The notes: generated by a model not told the origin, from the letters alone. A stretch of 64,000 nt of DNA from Parachitinimonas caeni (GCF_030129945.1 NZ_JARRAF010000019.1:33766-97765), one strand, 5' to 3'; counted from the stretch's first letter, positions 54,583 through 63,058 are shown. A program made the numbers and translations.

Positions 54583-55407
54583 ATGTCTGTCACATTCAAG
54601 GATCTTGAATACTTTGTCGCCGTAGCGCACTCCAGAACCCTGTCAGAAGCCTCTGACAAACTGGGGTTGGCGCAGCCGTCTTTATCGTTGGCGATCAAAA
54701 AGCTGGAAAATGAATTAAAGGCCCCGCTTTTCATTCGCGGCCGGAATGGGATCCAACTCACGCCGCAAGGCCGCACCCTGCTGCCGGACGCCGAGTCCGC
54801 CATGCATTTGCTGGCGAATATGAAAGGCGGCAAGTGCAAGCTGCGATTTTCGATCGGCTGCCACCCGTCTGTTGGAATGTTTGTGCTAGGACGCTTTCTG
54901 AAAGCGATACATGAAGGCGGGCATGAACTGGATCTGACCATCATCAACGGCAGTTCAGCCGAGATCAATCGCCGCGTCGCGCTGGGCGAAATTGACTTCG
55001 GACTGGTCATGAACCCGTTCACGATTCCCGGCCTGATCACCAAACATATCGGCGGCGATCAAGTTGCGGTATGGCGCTCACCCCGCCAATACCGCAACAG
55101 CCTGATCTACAACCCTGATTTGCTGCAATCGACCAGTATTTTGTCAAACTGGGCGACACCGCCACGCGACCAGATCGAAGTCACCAATCTTGAATTGATT
55201 GCGAATCTGGTTGACTCCGGGGCTGGCATTGGCATTTTGCCCGGGCAAGTGGTGTTCGCCCAGCGCCTGAATTTGGAGCGCGTCCCAGACACCCCGGTAC
55301 ACCATGATCGACTGGCTTTAATTTGCTACCCCGAGATCATCCAATCTCCGCAAGGCAAACTGATCCATCAGGAGTTGAAAAACTCCTTTATTCCGGTTCA
55401 AGTATAG
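54583..55407 (+). CDS. LysR-family regulator, probable controller of isnAB-P450
   Basis: A 274-residue LysR protein, slightly short. The helix-turn-helix is in residues about 5-60: LEYFVAVAHSRTLSEASDKL, AQPSLSLAIKKLENELKAPL. The effector domain begins near residue 90 and includes LDLTIINGSSAEINRRVALG and DFGLVMNP. It is divergent from isnA. Regulators in this position commonly control isonitrile clusters, for example PvcR-type proteins. The inducer is unknown. Confidence 0.9.
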   Translation: MSVTFKDLEYFVAVAHSRTLSEASDKLGLAQPSLSLAIKKLENELKAPLFIRGRNGIQLTPQGRTLLPDAESAMHLLANMKGGKCKLRFSIGCHPSVGMFVLGRFLKAIHEGGHELDLTIINGSSAEINRRVALGEIDFGLVMNPFTIPGLITKHIGGDQVAVWRSPRQYRNSLIYNPDLLQSTSILSNWATPPRDQIEVTNLELIANLVDSGAGIGILPGQVVFAQRLNLERVPDTPVHHDRLALICYPEIIQSPQGKLIHQELKNSFIPVQV

Positions 55408-55486
55408 GATTTCCAAATGGCTGAGATTGCGCCGGCCGGCTAGCCATTTCGCAGCTGCCAGGTTTAGATAGCGATTTCGGTACAAC

Positions 55487-56065
55487 ATGACCATGATCAA
55501 TCTGCTTGCGTTGCACAAATTCTGGTTCGGGAGCATCGAGATCAACGACGCCTACTACCAAAGCAAGGTTCCGCTCTGGTTTTTGGGGCCGGATACCCAC
55601 TTCGATCGCGCTTGCCGAGACAATTTTGCCCCCTGGCTAGAGCAACTTGTCATCTCTGGCGATGACTATTTTGCCAATGCACTGAACTCACCCGAACCGC
55701 TGCTTGCTGCACAACGCTATGTCGCTACCGTGATTCTTTTCGATCAAATTCCGCGCAACGCGTTTCGCGGCCAGGCACGCGCCTTTGCGTATGACCACAT
55801 CGCGCTACAACTCTGCCTAGCGGCACTCGGCACTGAACTCGAAACCCGGCTCTCTTACCCCGAGCGACTGTTTCTTTATCTGCCCCTGGAACATGCCGAA
55901 GACTTGCGTCTACAAGATTTGTCGGTACAAACCTTCGAAGCCCTGCATGCCAATGCGCCAGCGCCCATTGTGCGCTGGACCCAATTGGCTTTGGACAAAG
56001 CGATTGAGCACAGAAACACGATTGCCACCCACGGCTGCTTTCCACACCGCAGACAAATTGCCTGA
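55487..56065 (+). CDS. DUF924-family protein
   Basis: A 192-residue protein with the DUF924 hallmark FDQIPRNAFRGQARAFAYDH near residues 84-103, preceded by KFWFG and FDRACRDNF and followed by LFLYLPLEHAEDL. The family is helical, TPR-like and widespread, with no defined biochemical role. It lies 80 bases after the LysR gene on the same strand. No link to the isonitrile genes is evident. Confidence 0.88.
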   Translation: MTMINLLALHKFWFGSIEINDAYYQSKVPLWFLGPDTHFDRACRDNFAPWLEQLVISGDDYFANALNSPEPLLAAQRYVATVILFDQIPRNAFRGQARAFAYDHIALQLCLAALGTELETRLSYPERLFLYLPLEHAEDLRLQDLSVQTFEALHANAPAPIVRWTQLALDKAIEHRNTIATHGCFPHRRQIA

Positions 56066-56092
56066 CTCGCGCCTTATCCAGATCGTTGATCC

Positions 56093-56485
56093 ATGACCTC
56101 CTCTGCTCAGGCAGCCCACCTTGAAGCCACACACGAGAGCTCGAAAATACCGGCAACCGAGATAAACCTCCTGGCCGGTTTTGGCGTGCAGAGCGATGCG
56201 CACGATAGAGATAACATCAGGTATCGCTCCCGAGTGGCGAAAGACCCGACGCAACCCGATTTGCGGCAAGTGCAACGCATTTACAGCGAACTGATCACCC
56301 ATTTACCGTCAGAAAGCCTGCATCGTATCCCTGGCGATCGGGGCAACATCATGATCATGGGAGTACCCTTGCTGACGCATTTCGCCAGTACACTGCTCGG
56401 AATCGGTGTGTCAGCCATCATCAAACCCGGCGACGCCATTCACCGGGAATCCCCAGAGCTATCCATGCCATTGGCGCCGCTTTAG
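56093..56485 (+). pseudogene. Decayed MOSC-domain protein
   Basis: The reading frame keeps recognisable MOSC pieces (LLAGFGVQSDAHD, RSRVAKDPTQPDLRQVQRIY, IPGDRGNIMIMGVPLL), but the GENI glycine-glutamate pair is changed to GNI and the C-terminal molybdopterin-sulfurase-like core, including the conserved cysteine, is missing. After about residue 95 the sequence no longer follows the family. It appears frameshifted or truncated and is probably inactive. Confidence 0.65.
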
Positions 56486-56519
56486 GCACGACAGATCTCT
56501 TCACGAGAAGGAGCACGGA

Positions 56520-58376
56520 ATGAAGCGAAGTGTTTGGATAGGTGCATTTCTCAGCTTGACCAGTGGTGGTGCCCAGGCTGAATTGGCCGGGCTTGGCGCC
56601 ATCACGGCGGGTACGCCTTCCGCCAGCGAGCTGTACTTCAGCCTACCGGCGCTGACTCCAGATAAGGGTGGCACGCAGTCCTTGTGGCTGGCGGCGTCGG
56701 TACCGGGTAGCACAGCGCTGTATGTCCACACCGCCACTGGCTGGCAAACGCTCCCGCCAGGGCAAGAACCGGCGCCACTGTTTAGCACCACACAAGCCAT
56801 TACCCTGCTTGATGCACTGGGCACACCTTTGGATTTGTCGCAGTTCGCCGGCACACGGTTCTATGTCGGGGTCGGCAGTAGTTGGACCGAGATGCTGACC
56901 AATCAGCGCTATGGCTTGGCTTACACGGTGCCGACAACCCCATCAGTGGTCGCTACTTACTACGTCGCCAGCAATGGCAGCGACTCAGGGTCAGGTAGCA
57001 GCGATCAGCCCTGGGCATCGCTGACGCGGGCCCTGGCAAGTGCTACGCCCGGCACACGTATCCTGGTGCGGGGTGGGATTTACCATGAGCAGGTGACAAT
57101 CAATCGCTCCGGCACAGCCAATGAAGGCTATCTCAGCATCGAGGCTTATCCGGGCGAGACCCCCGTATTCGACGGCAACGGCATACGGGTTCCAAATGGC
57201 ACCAGTGGACTGTTCCAGCTGACCGACGTCAGCTACGTGCGCGTCAGCGGCTTTGAGCTCCGCAACTATGTTTCCAACACGGCCAGCGCGACACCTGCCG
57301 GGATTTACGTCAGCGGTGCCGGCAGCCATATCGAATTGCGCGACAACCGCATCCACGACATTCAGACCACCGTAAACAGTGCCAGCGGCAACGCCTTCGG
57401 TATTGCTGTTTATGGCAACCGGGCACCCGCCAGCATCAACGCCCTGACGATCAATGGCAATGAGCTATACCAGCTCAAAACGGGCTCCAGCGAATCGCTG
57501 TCCATCAATGGCAATGTGCAGTATTTCAGCGTCAGCCATAACCGATTGCACGACAACAACAATATCGGCATCGACATCATTGGCTACGAGGGCACCTCTC
57601 CCGATCCGGCCTATGACCGTGCCCGTGATGGCCTGATCAGCAACAACATCGTGACCAACATCTCGTCATACGGGAATCCGGCCTATGGCAACAACTATAG
57701 TGCCGGTGGCCTCTATGTCGATGGTGGCACGCGGCTGCTGATCGAGCAAAACCGGGTTGCGCAAGCCGATATCGGCATCGAAGTCACCAGCGAAAAAGCA
57801 CAGGGCAAAGCTGATTACGTTCTGGTACGCAACAATCTGGTTTATCGCAATAATCAAGCCGGGATATCCATCGGAGGCTACGACGCCCAGCGGGGTGGCA
57901 CCGACCATTGCCAATTCGTCAACAACACCCTGTTCGAAAATGACAGCAAGCAAACCGGCACTGGCGAATTTCTGGTGCAGCACTACGCCAGCGACAATCT
58001 GCTGGCCAACAATATCGTGCAGGCTAACAGCCAAGGTCTTTTCTATAGCGAGGTAACGAAGCAAAGCAGCGCGCCAGTCACACTCGACGGAAATCTGTAC
58101 TTCAGCGAAACAACGGATGGTGGAGGCTGGCAACGTGCCGGCAGTACAGCGACCAATCTAGCCACCTGGCAAAAGCTAAGCGGCCAGGATGGCCACAGTC
58201 AATCGGCCAACCCACTACTCGTAGATAGCGCCAACTTCAACTTTGCGCCGACTGCCGCCTCACCCGCGCGGGGTAGGGCACGCCCACTCGATGGCTTTCT
58301 AACCGGCCTGCGCGACTTCAACAGTGCGCCACGCACCAAGGCAGGCAACCTCGATATCGGTGCCATCGCGTACTAG
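56520..58376 (+). CDS. Secreted right-handed beta-helix protein (pectate-lyase-like)
   Basis: A 618-residue protein with AAGGAG six bases before the ATG at 56520. The signal peptide is residues 1-20 (cleavage after AQA). Residues about 25-135 are a small beta domain of unknown type. From YYVASNGSDSGSGSSDQPWA (about residue 147) a DUF1565/NosD-like parallel beta-helix runs to the end with coils such as IRVPNGTSGLFQLTDVSYVR and RVSGFELRNYV. Many polysaccharide lyases and epimerases share this layout, but no catalytic residues can be assigned. It may degrade an extracellular polymer. Confidence 0.82.
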   Translation: MKRSVWIGAFLSLTSGGAQAELAGLGAITAGTPSASELYFSLPALTPDKGGTQSLWLAASVPGSTALYVHTATGWQTLPPGQEPAPLFSTTQAITLLDALGTPLDLSQFAGTRFYVGVGSSWTEMLTNQRYGLAYTVPTTPSVVATYYVASNGSDSGSGSSDQPWASLTRALASATPGTRILVRGGIYHEQVTINRSGTANEGYLSIEAYPGETPVFDGNGIRVPNGTSGLFQLTDVSYVRVSGFELRNYVSNTASATPAGIYVSGAGSHIELRDNRIHDIQTTVNSASGNAFGIAVYGNRAPASINALTINGNELYQLKTGSSESLSINGNVQYFSVSHNRLHDNNNIGIDIIGYEGTSPDPAYDRARDGLISNNIVTNISSYGNPAYGNNYSAGGLYVDGGTRLLIEQNRVAQADIGIEVTSEKAQGKADYVLVRNNLVYRNNQAGISIGGYDAQRGGTDHCQFVNNTLFENDSKQTGTGEFLVQHYASDNLLANNIVQANSQGLFYSEVTKQSSAPVTLDGNLYFSETTDGGGWQRAGSTATNLATWQKLSGQDGHSQSANPLLVDSANFNFAPTAASPARGRARPLDGFLTGLRDFNSAPRTKAGNLDIGAIAY

Positions 58377-58380
58377 GGTT

Positions 58381-58542
58381 GGTTCGGTCGCATTAATTAG
58401 AAACCAGTGGTCAGTTGTAAATATGAGTTTGTTGAGTCAGGTGGGCAAGTCGGTGTTGAACGTGAAACGGTTCCGGTTTATCTGACTCAACCATGCTCTA
58501 GTTTATAAATGACCGTAGGTTGGTAATTAAAGAAACAGAACC
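58381..58542 (+). pseudogene. Short IS6-family relic with both ends
   Basis: GGTTCGGTCGCATTAATTAG starts at 58381 and GAAACAGAACC ends at 58542. Between them GGGCAAGTCGGTGTTGAACG and TGAAACGGTTCCGGTTT match the transposase start found at 17516-17560 in the opposite orientation. The coding sequence stops after about ten codons, so this is an internal-deletion remnant of about 160 bases. Confidence 0.6.
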
Positions 58543-58549
58543 TAGCTAT

Positions 58550-58770
58550 TCAGTCAACGAGCTGATAGCCAATCTCCTCCTTTTCGAGTAGGGATACGAC
58601 TAGGCTATACCTCTCGTAAGAAATCTGATGAAAAGAAGCCTTGACATGATTCTTTTTCAGCCGCACTTGGGCACCAAGATAACGTAGTCATCGAATGGTG
58701 TTCAACTGATCTTCGTTAAGTTGGGCTCGTGCACCAAAATCGAAGCACAAGCTAGCCACTAACCAGCTTT
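58550..58770 (-). pseudogene. C-terminal fragment of an unidentified gene
   Basis: On the minus strand the frame ending at 58550 reads FGARAQLNEDQLNTIR, a TGA, then LRYLGAQVRLKKNHVKASFH, QISYERYSLVVSLLEKEE and IGYQLVD before the true stop. It is protein-like on both sides of the TGA, which probably replaced CGA. No start remains and the family is not recognised. It abuts the IS6 relic. Confidence 0.35.
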
Positions 58771-58919
58771 CTGTTGAGGGTGTCGGGGGCGGACCACCAC
58801 AAAGTGGTTACCCACCCAGATAGATGAGTATTCATAAACTCCCCATACCCACTAAGATAATGACTTGTTTAACCATCCCCACCATAAACCATCCCCCAAA
58901 ACCTGTTTAAACCGGAGCA

Positions 58920-59327
58920 TCAGCCCGCAGAGAGCCATATCCAGACTTCACCATAACGTCCGGTCCAACATTGTTGCAGGCATAAGGTAGCTTCTTCGGT
59001 TTTCCACACGCACACTTCATCGCCATCTAGGTCACAGTCCAGACCATGCATCCAGTCTGGGGCCTCATCAGAAGCGCCTCTAAATTCCGGGACACCAAGA
59101 ACTTCCGAAAATGCCTTGCATTGCTGTTCAAAGTATTGGGAATAAATGAGATTGATCTCATCTGGCGTTTTTTCATCAAATAGCGATCCCCTGCCATGAT
59201 CGGAATGCTCACTGGCAAAGGTCTTGGATACTGCAAAGTCAACCCTCTCCCCACGCTCGTCGAGTGCCGCCTGGATCAGATCCTTAACGGAGCATGTCGT
59301 CTGTTCTCTCAAGTGCGGTAATAGCAT
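58920..59327 (-). CDS. Possible independent 135-residue ORF in frame with the end of rep
   Basis: An ATG at 59327 (MLLPHLREQTTCSVKDLIQA) is preceded by AGAAAGGAATCACG, a good ribosome binding site. The product is acidic, with LFDEKTPDEINLIYSQYFEQ and LDCDLDGDEVCVWKTEEATL, and looks like a self-contained small protein. There is no stop between rep and this ORF, so it could be made as a fusion, on its own, or both. The family is not recognised. Confidence 0.5.
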   Translation of the reverse strand: MLLPHLREQTTCSVKDLIQAALDERGERVDFAVSKTFASEHSDHGRGSLFDEKTPDEINLIYSQYFEQQCKAFSEVLGVPEFRGASDEAPDWMHGLDCDLDGDEVCVWKTEEATLCLQQCWTGRYGEVWIWLSAG

Positions 59328-60734
59328 CGTGATTCCTTTCTGAATGTTAATGGGTGGGGTAAGGTCCTCACGACCATCCAACCGTCGCTGACAACGCCCC
59401 TCAGGTGAAATAGGGCGTACTTGACCGGCTATGCTGTAGTTTACCTCCCCCTCAACATCCCCTTCCGGTTGCATCACGCGCGTTGAACCCTCTAACGCGC
59501 TCGTGGTGACCTCATGGGAAATATCATCCGTTCGGCTAGATTCCTCAAAGACCCCCGCAGCCGCAGATATCTGATAGACACCATCATTAACACCCCTTTT
59601 CTCGCCTTCACCCCCCTCTGCCTTGCTTAGGTCGGGCGGTTGCTGGCAATGGTCGAGCACGTCCTGGTAGTGGGCGACGGTCTGCCGGCAGAGCTGGGCC
59701 AGCTTGGCCACGGCCGTCTTGGTCAGGGTCTGGCCGGCGGCGAGCAGTTGCTGGCAGGCCTGGCGGATCTTGTCGGCGGTGGCGTTGCGGCGGACCTGGT
59801 GGGTCCGTTGCGCGCTCAGGCGTTGGCGGGTGGCCACGGACAGGGCTTGTGACAGCTGCATCACCCCGCGATGGCAGGTGCGGCGGTAGCCGCGATATTT
59901 GTCCCAGGTCCAGCGCGCCACCGAGCGCACGGTGGCTTTGATCGAGGACCAGGGCAAGGGGCCGGCGGCAAATTGCGGGAAGCGGTTGTGTTGTTCGGCA
60001 AAGGCGATCAGCAGCTGGTAGAAGCAGTCGAAGCTGCCTTCTTCGCGCTGCCGGTTCACGATGGCATAGGCGTAGAAGCGCAGTTGTTCGAACAGGGTGC
60101 AGTGGCGGGAGTGAGCCACGGCATCGAGGTCGGGGCCTTTGCTCCAGGGGCGGGGCTGGGCCAGTTCCGGCTCGACCCACTTGGCCAGGTATTGCAGGGG
60201 GAACACGGCACCGTGGTGTTCGGTGGTGATCCACCAGGGGTGTCCGGGTGTCTTGGCCACCGGGCCGGAGTGGTAGTTGGGGTCGGCTTTGAGGCGCACG
60301 GCCATGGCGCTGTAGATGGCGCGCATATATTCCATCGGTGCCGAGCGGGCATTGGCGGAGGTGCAGACCGGGTTGATGGCGTAGTAGAGGTGGGCACTCG
60401 GGCGGGTGCGGTCGCGCACGATCAGGTTGGGTTCGGGCAGGCCGGCGCGTTCCCAGATCCGGAAGTCCGGGTGGTCGAGGTCGAAGATCAGCCAGGACAC
60501 TCTGCCGGCAGTTTCGCCGGAGCGGTTGATCTGCATATAGGGGTAGCGCATCGCGTAGTCGCGCGGCCGGGTACGGGTCGCGGTCTTGTTGTCGGAGCAA
60601 CGGGCGATGTAGGGCGCTTCTTCCAGAATGCGCTGCAGCGGGGGGATGTGCGGGAACGGCGGTTCCAGCGCAATGGCTGCGGTGCTTGGGCGAAGGGGCC
60701 GAATGGGGGCGTCAGAACGCAGGCTGACCGTCAT
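58920..60734 (-). CDS. rep: ColE2-type replication initiator (Rep), second copy, with C-terminal extension
   Basis: A 604-residue ORF starting at 60734 (MTVSLRSD). The initiator domains are as in the first copy (YPYMQINRSGETAGRVSWLI, TPGHPWWITTEHHG, helix-turn-helix near residue 350). No classical Shine-Dalgarno is present; a small hairpin (60737-60752) sits right before the ATG, and ColE2-type rep genes are known for unusual, structure-dependent translation starts. Residues beyond about 400 form an unrelated tail; its last 135 residues begin at an internal ATG with its own ribosome binding site (59327) and may be a separate gene now in frame. This copy has a candidate antisense-RNA control region upstream. 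Confidence 0.82.
   Translation of the reverse strand: MTVSLRSDAPIRPLRPSTAAIALEPPFPHIPPLQRILEEAPYIARCSDNKTATRTRPRDYAMRYPYMQINRSGETAGRVSWLIFDLDHPDFRIWERAGLPEPNLIVRDRTRPSAHLYYAINPVCTSANARSAPMEYMRAIYSAMAVRLKADPNYHSGPVAKTPGHPWWITTEHHGAVFPLQYLAKWVEPELAQPRPWSKGPDLDAVAHSRHCTLFEQLRFYAYAIVNRQREEGSFDCFYQLLIAFAEQHNRFPQFAAGPLPWSSIKATVRSVARWTWDKYRGYRRTCHRGVMQLSQALSVATRQRLSAQRTHQVRRNATADKIRQACQQLLAAGQTLTKTAVAKLAQLCRQTVAHYQDVLDHCQQPPDLSKAEGGEGEKRGVNDGVYQISAAAGVFEESSRTDDISHEVTTSALEGSTRVMQPEGDVEGEVNYSIAGQVRPISPEGRCQRRLDGREDLTPPINIQKGITMLLPHLREQTTCSVKDLIQAALDERGERVDFAVSKTFASEHSDHGRGSLFDEKTPDEINLIYSQYFEQQCKAFSEVLGVPEFRGASDEAPDWMHGLDCDLDGDEVCVWKTEEATLCLQQCWTGRYGEVWIWLSAG
59563..60666 (-). repeat. 1.1-kb direct repeat, right copy (rep core)
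   Basis: Gap-free match to 47318-48421 at an offset of 12,245 bases, same orientation. Divergence begins abruptly at both ends, in both copies. Confidence 0.92.
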
Positions 60735-60736
60735 TA

Positions 60737-60752
60737 CGCCGTTTTGACGGCG
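60737..60752. promoter_or_regulatory. Hairpin immediately before the rep start
   Basis: CGCCGT-TTTG-ACGGCG is a perfect 6-bp stem with a 4-base loop two bases before the rep ATG. It would fold in the rep leader and could control initiation of translation. Confidence 0.5.
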
Positions 60753-60814
60753 CAGGCCACCCGCTGACCAATGCTTTTGAATAGCATGTCACGTACCTCG
60801 TCGAATCAATTTAC

Positions 60815-60843
60815 TTGACGATGAGGGAGTGAGAACCTACCAT
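60815..60843 (+). promoter_or_regulatory. Sigma-70-type promoter opposing rep
   Basis: TTGACG (60815-60820), a 17-base spacer, and TACCAT (60838-60843) face away from rep on the plus strand. They match the consensus at 5/6 and 4/6 positions with ideal spacing. Transcription would start near 60850 and meet the terminator at 60898-60927. Confidence 0.55.
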
Positions 60844-60849
60844 TCAAAC

Positions 60850-60935
60850 AAGACCTTGGATTTGGATGGTGGGTAGGTTTACACCCCAAGTTCAGGCAAA
60901 GCCCTTGAGTTGCAGCTCAAGGGCTTTGTCTTTTG
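60850..60935 (+). ncRNA. Candidate antisense copy-control RNA of rep
   Basis: The interval between the plus-strand promoter and the intrinsic terminator would give an RNA of about 80-85 bases complementary to the untranslated leader of rep. This matches the plan of ColE2-type plasmids, in which a short antisense RNA pairs with the rep leader and limits translation. The ends are estimates. It is required that rep transcription starts to the right of about 60930, which I cannot show. Confidence 0.5.
60898..60930 (+). terminator. Intrinsic terminator of the antisense RNA
   Basis: AAAGCCCTTGAG and CTCAAGGGCTTT form a 12-bp perfect stem around TTGCAG, followed on the plus strand by GTCTTTTGTAGTTTTT. 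The T-rich side shows that it ends plus-strand transcription, opposite to rep and to the parAB genes. Confidence 0.75.
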
Positions 60936-61112
60936 TAGTTTTTGCCGTTGTTGAAGTATTTACATAGTTTGCCTCATATCCACACAACCCCAGTCCTCTC
61001 CTGCTTTCACGTCACATAATGTCGCCATATCAAATGGCCTGATGCTCCCAGAAATCAGAGCGCTAAGTGCCTGAATATCGCCTATGCCAGTAGGCGTTCA
61101 CGAAGCTTTCGA

Positions 61113-61125
61113 TAACATAATGTTA
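61113..61125. repeat. Candidate parS-like site after parB (second locus)
   Basis: TAACAT-A-ATGTTA, continuing as CGCG on one side, matches the larger palindrome at 63036-63058 (core CGTAACAT-T-ATGTTACG). The two sites flank the second parAB operon. Confidence 0.6.
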
Positions 61126-61143
61126 CGCGTAGAACAAAACCCT

Positions 61144-62145
61144 CTACTCGGAATGGCCATCAGACTCTTCAACTTCCAGATGAGCCATATCAAATTCCTC
61201 CAGTGTCTTCTTCATCGCCGAGTAAAACTTATCGACGCTCACCGACTTATCCAACATCAGAGAAATTTTCCGACCACTAAGCGATAACTTACCAATCGGA
61301 TGATTTGAATTTGCAACCAGATTGATCGTAGTATCGCCAATGCTATTCGGACGCAACTGCTTCTGAATGTAAGCAATAATGGCTTTATTTTTATGCTTGC
61401 CCTCGGCTGCCCGTCGAATTGAATCAACCACCAAGTCGCCATATCCTTCATCGGTAAACTTGGCAAGTTCTGAAACAAACGTAGCACTCAGACATCGAGG
61501 ATTCATCTGCAGAATAGGGTGCGCTTCCGCAGGTAATGCGAAGAACTCCATTAGCCGAGTAATGGTCATCTTGCTCACACCCATCATCGTCGCGACATCG
61601 GCTTGGCTGGACGCAGTATTCGTATCAAGCAATGTTTTGGCAGCGCGAGCACGCTCATAATCACAGAGATCCACGCGAAACAAGTTGGCCAATGTAACGC
61701 GTACGGCAGCTTCCTGATCATCCGCTTCTATAATGAAAGCATGGATTTCTGACCAGCCCAGAACGCTCTCAACACACTGAAGCCGACGTTCACCGTCGAT
61801 CAATTCATAAAGTTGGCCTTCAACGACGCGTGTTGCGCCATACCGCTCATACGAATTGCCAGGAATTCGCCGAACCTCGATAGGTTGCCGCAAGCCGTTC
61901 AACTGGATATCTCTCGCCAGCGTTTCTAGTTCATCTTGCGGAAAAACGACTCGTGGCTGATAAGGGCTACGACAGATATTTGCGACTGGCAAAGATACCG
62001 ACACTCCCGTCGGAGGTTTTACGTGGATTAAAGCGGAAGCAATCTCGCGATTAACATCCACCGTATCCGTCTTCAACTCCTGATCTCGCTTGCGTGCGGC
62101 GGCACGCATCTCCTCCAGCGTCCGTGGCCGCGATTTACTCACCAT
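61144..62145 (-). CDS. parB: ParB-family partition protein (second locus)
   Basis: A 333-residue protein. The CTPase domain shows ICRSPYQPRVVFPQDELETL, LRQPIEVRR and LIDGERRLQC; the next region is VTLANLFRVDLCDYERARAA, and the helix-turn-helix is SQADVATMMGVSKMTITRLM. The C-terminal segment is a dimerisation-type domain. It overlaps parA by 11 bases. It differs strongly from the first ParB in sequence and in presumed site, so the two systems should not cross-react. Confidence 0.92.
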   Translation of the reverse strand: MVSKSRPRTLEEMRAAARKRDQELKTDTVDVNREIASALIHVKPPTGVSVSLPVANICRSPYQPRVVFPQDELETLARDIQLNGLRQPIEVRRIPGNSYERYGATRVVEGQLYELIDGERRLQCVESVLGWSEIHAFIIEADDQEAAVRVTLANLFRVDLCDYERARAAKTLLDTNTASSQADVATMMGVSKMTITRLMEFFALPAEAHPILQMNPRCLSATFVSELAKFTDEGYGDLVVDSIRRAAEGKHKNKAIIAYIQKQLRPNSIGDTTINLVANSNHPIGKLSLSGRKISLMLDKSVSVDKFYSAMKKTLEEFDMAHLEVEESDGHSE

Positions 62146-62959
62146 TCACCTCGTCTGGTTGGCTATTGCCCGTGTCTGAATCGTCATGATCGATGTACCC
62201 CATCTTGACCATGATCTCTTTCACCAATCGTGCAAATGCGAGCCCCACCGATGAATTCGCATCCAAGGCGAAGATAGACTTCTTCGCGTCAATGCACTCG
62301 TTGATCTTCACCGACTGTGGAATGCTATTGGAAAGGATATGGTCCCCGACCTTGGATTCCAGATCACTCGCGATCAGCTTTGAAATATTCGAACGACCAT
62401 CATGCATGGTCAGCAGCGCGCCCAGGTAACGCAGCTCCTTGTTTTTCTCGCGCTGAACCTCAGCCACTGTTTCCGTCAAATCGTCGAATCCATCCAGACT
62501 ATATCGATCTGCACTCTTGATAGGCGTCAGATAATGGCTTGCCGCCACCAAGCCCATCATGGTCAGCTTTCCCAAATTCGGAGGACAGTCGATCAAGCAG
62601 ATATCATAAAACTCAGCCACTCTTGCAAGGCGGATGCGCAAGTAATCCGTATCTCTTCTCCATAGCTCCGGCTCTAACTTCCGAAGCTTCATTACCATGG
62701 GAAGAATATGGACATTTTCAAATACTGTTTCGTGAATACACTCAACAATTGGGATATTCGGGTCTTCAATCATTGAAAAACCCGTTAGGTGCAACTTCCT
62801 GGGTGACACGCCGGTGATGGTATTGCTGGTATTGGATTGCGGATCTAGATCAACCACCAAGACCTGCAAACCCCTTCGTGCAAAACCATCGGCCAGATTC
62901 ACCGTAGTTGTAGACTTACCCACCCCCCCTTTCGGGTTGTATATCGCCAATGTTTTCAT
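62135..62959 (-). CDS. parA: ParA-family partition ATPase (second locus)
   Basis: A 274-residue protein from MKTLAIYN at 62959. The P-loop is NPKGGVGKSTT near residues 8-18, the A' motif is VVDLDPQSNTSN, and the B motif is DICLIDCPPNLG. The ORF is open upstream to 63103, but that part has no family similarity. It has no N-terminal DNA-binding domain. A candidate centromere palindrome lies 77 bases upstream of the start. The very acidic end (IDHDDSDTGNSQPDE) overlaps parB. Confidence 0.93.
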   Translation of the reverse strand: MKTLAIYNPKGGVGKSTTTVNLADGFARRGLQVLVVDLDPQSNTSNTITGVSPRKLHLTGFSMIEDPNIPIVECIHETVFENVHILPMVMKLRKLEPELWRRDTDYLRIRLARVAEFYDICLIDCPPNLGKLTMMGLVAASHYLTPIKSADRYSLDGFDDLTETVAEVQREKNKELRYLGALLTMHDGRSNISKLIASDLESKVGDHILSNSIPQSVKINECIDAKKSIFALDANSSVGLAFARLVKEIMVKMGYIDHDDSDTGNSQPDEVNGE

Positions 62960-63035
62960 TGCCTGATATTTACATCTTCGAATTAAGTTATTCATAGTCT
63001 CTATCAATAACCGATATAATTCAAGAATTATTTCG

Positions 63036-63058
63036 CTGCGTAACATTATGTTACGCAG
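63036..63058. repeat. Perfect palindrome upstream of parA, candidate parS (second locus)
   Basis: CTGCGTAACAT-T-ATGTTACGCAG is an 11-bp perfect inverted repeat around one base. Its core recurs downstream of parB at 61113-61125. It may serve as a ParB binding site and as an operator of the operon. Confidence 0.7.

Noticed and set aside
59871..60767. Glycine/valine-rich plus-strand ORFs opposite both rep copies (also at 47626-48438)
   Set aside because: They appear in both copies only because the rep DNA is duplicated; the minus-strand Rep frame carries the recognised domains.
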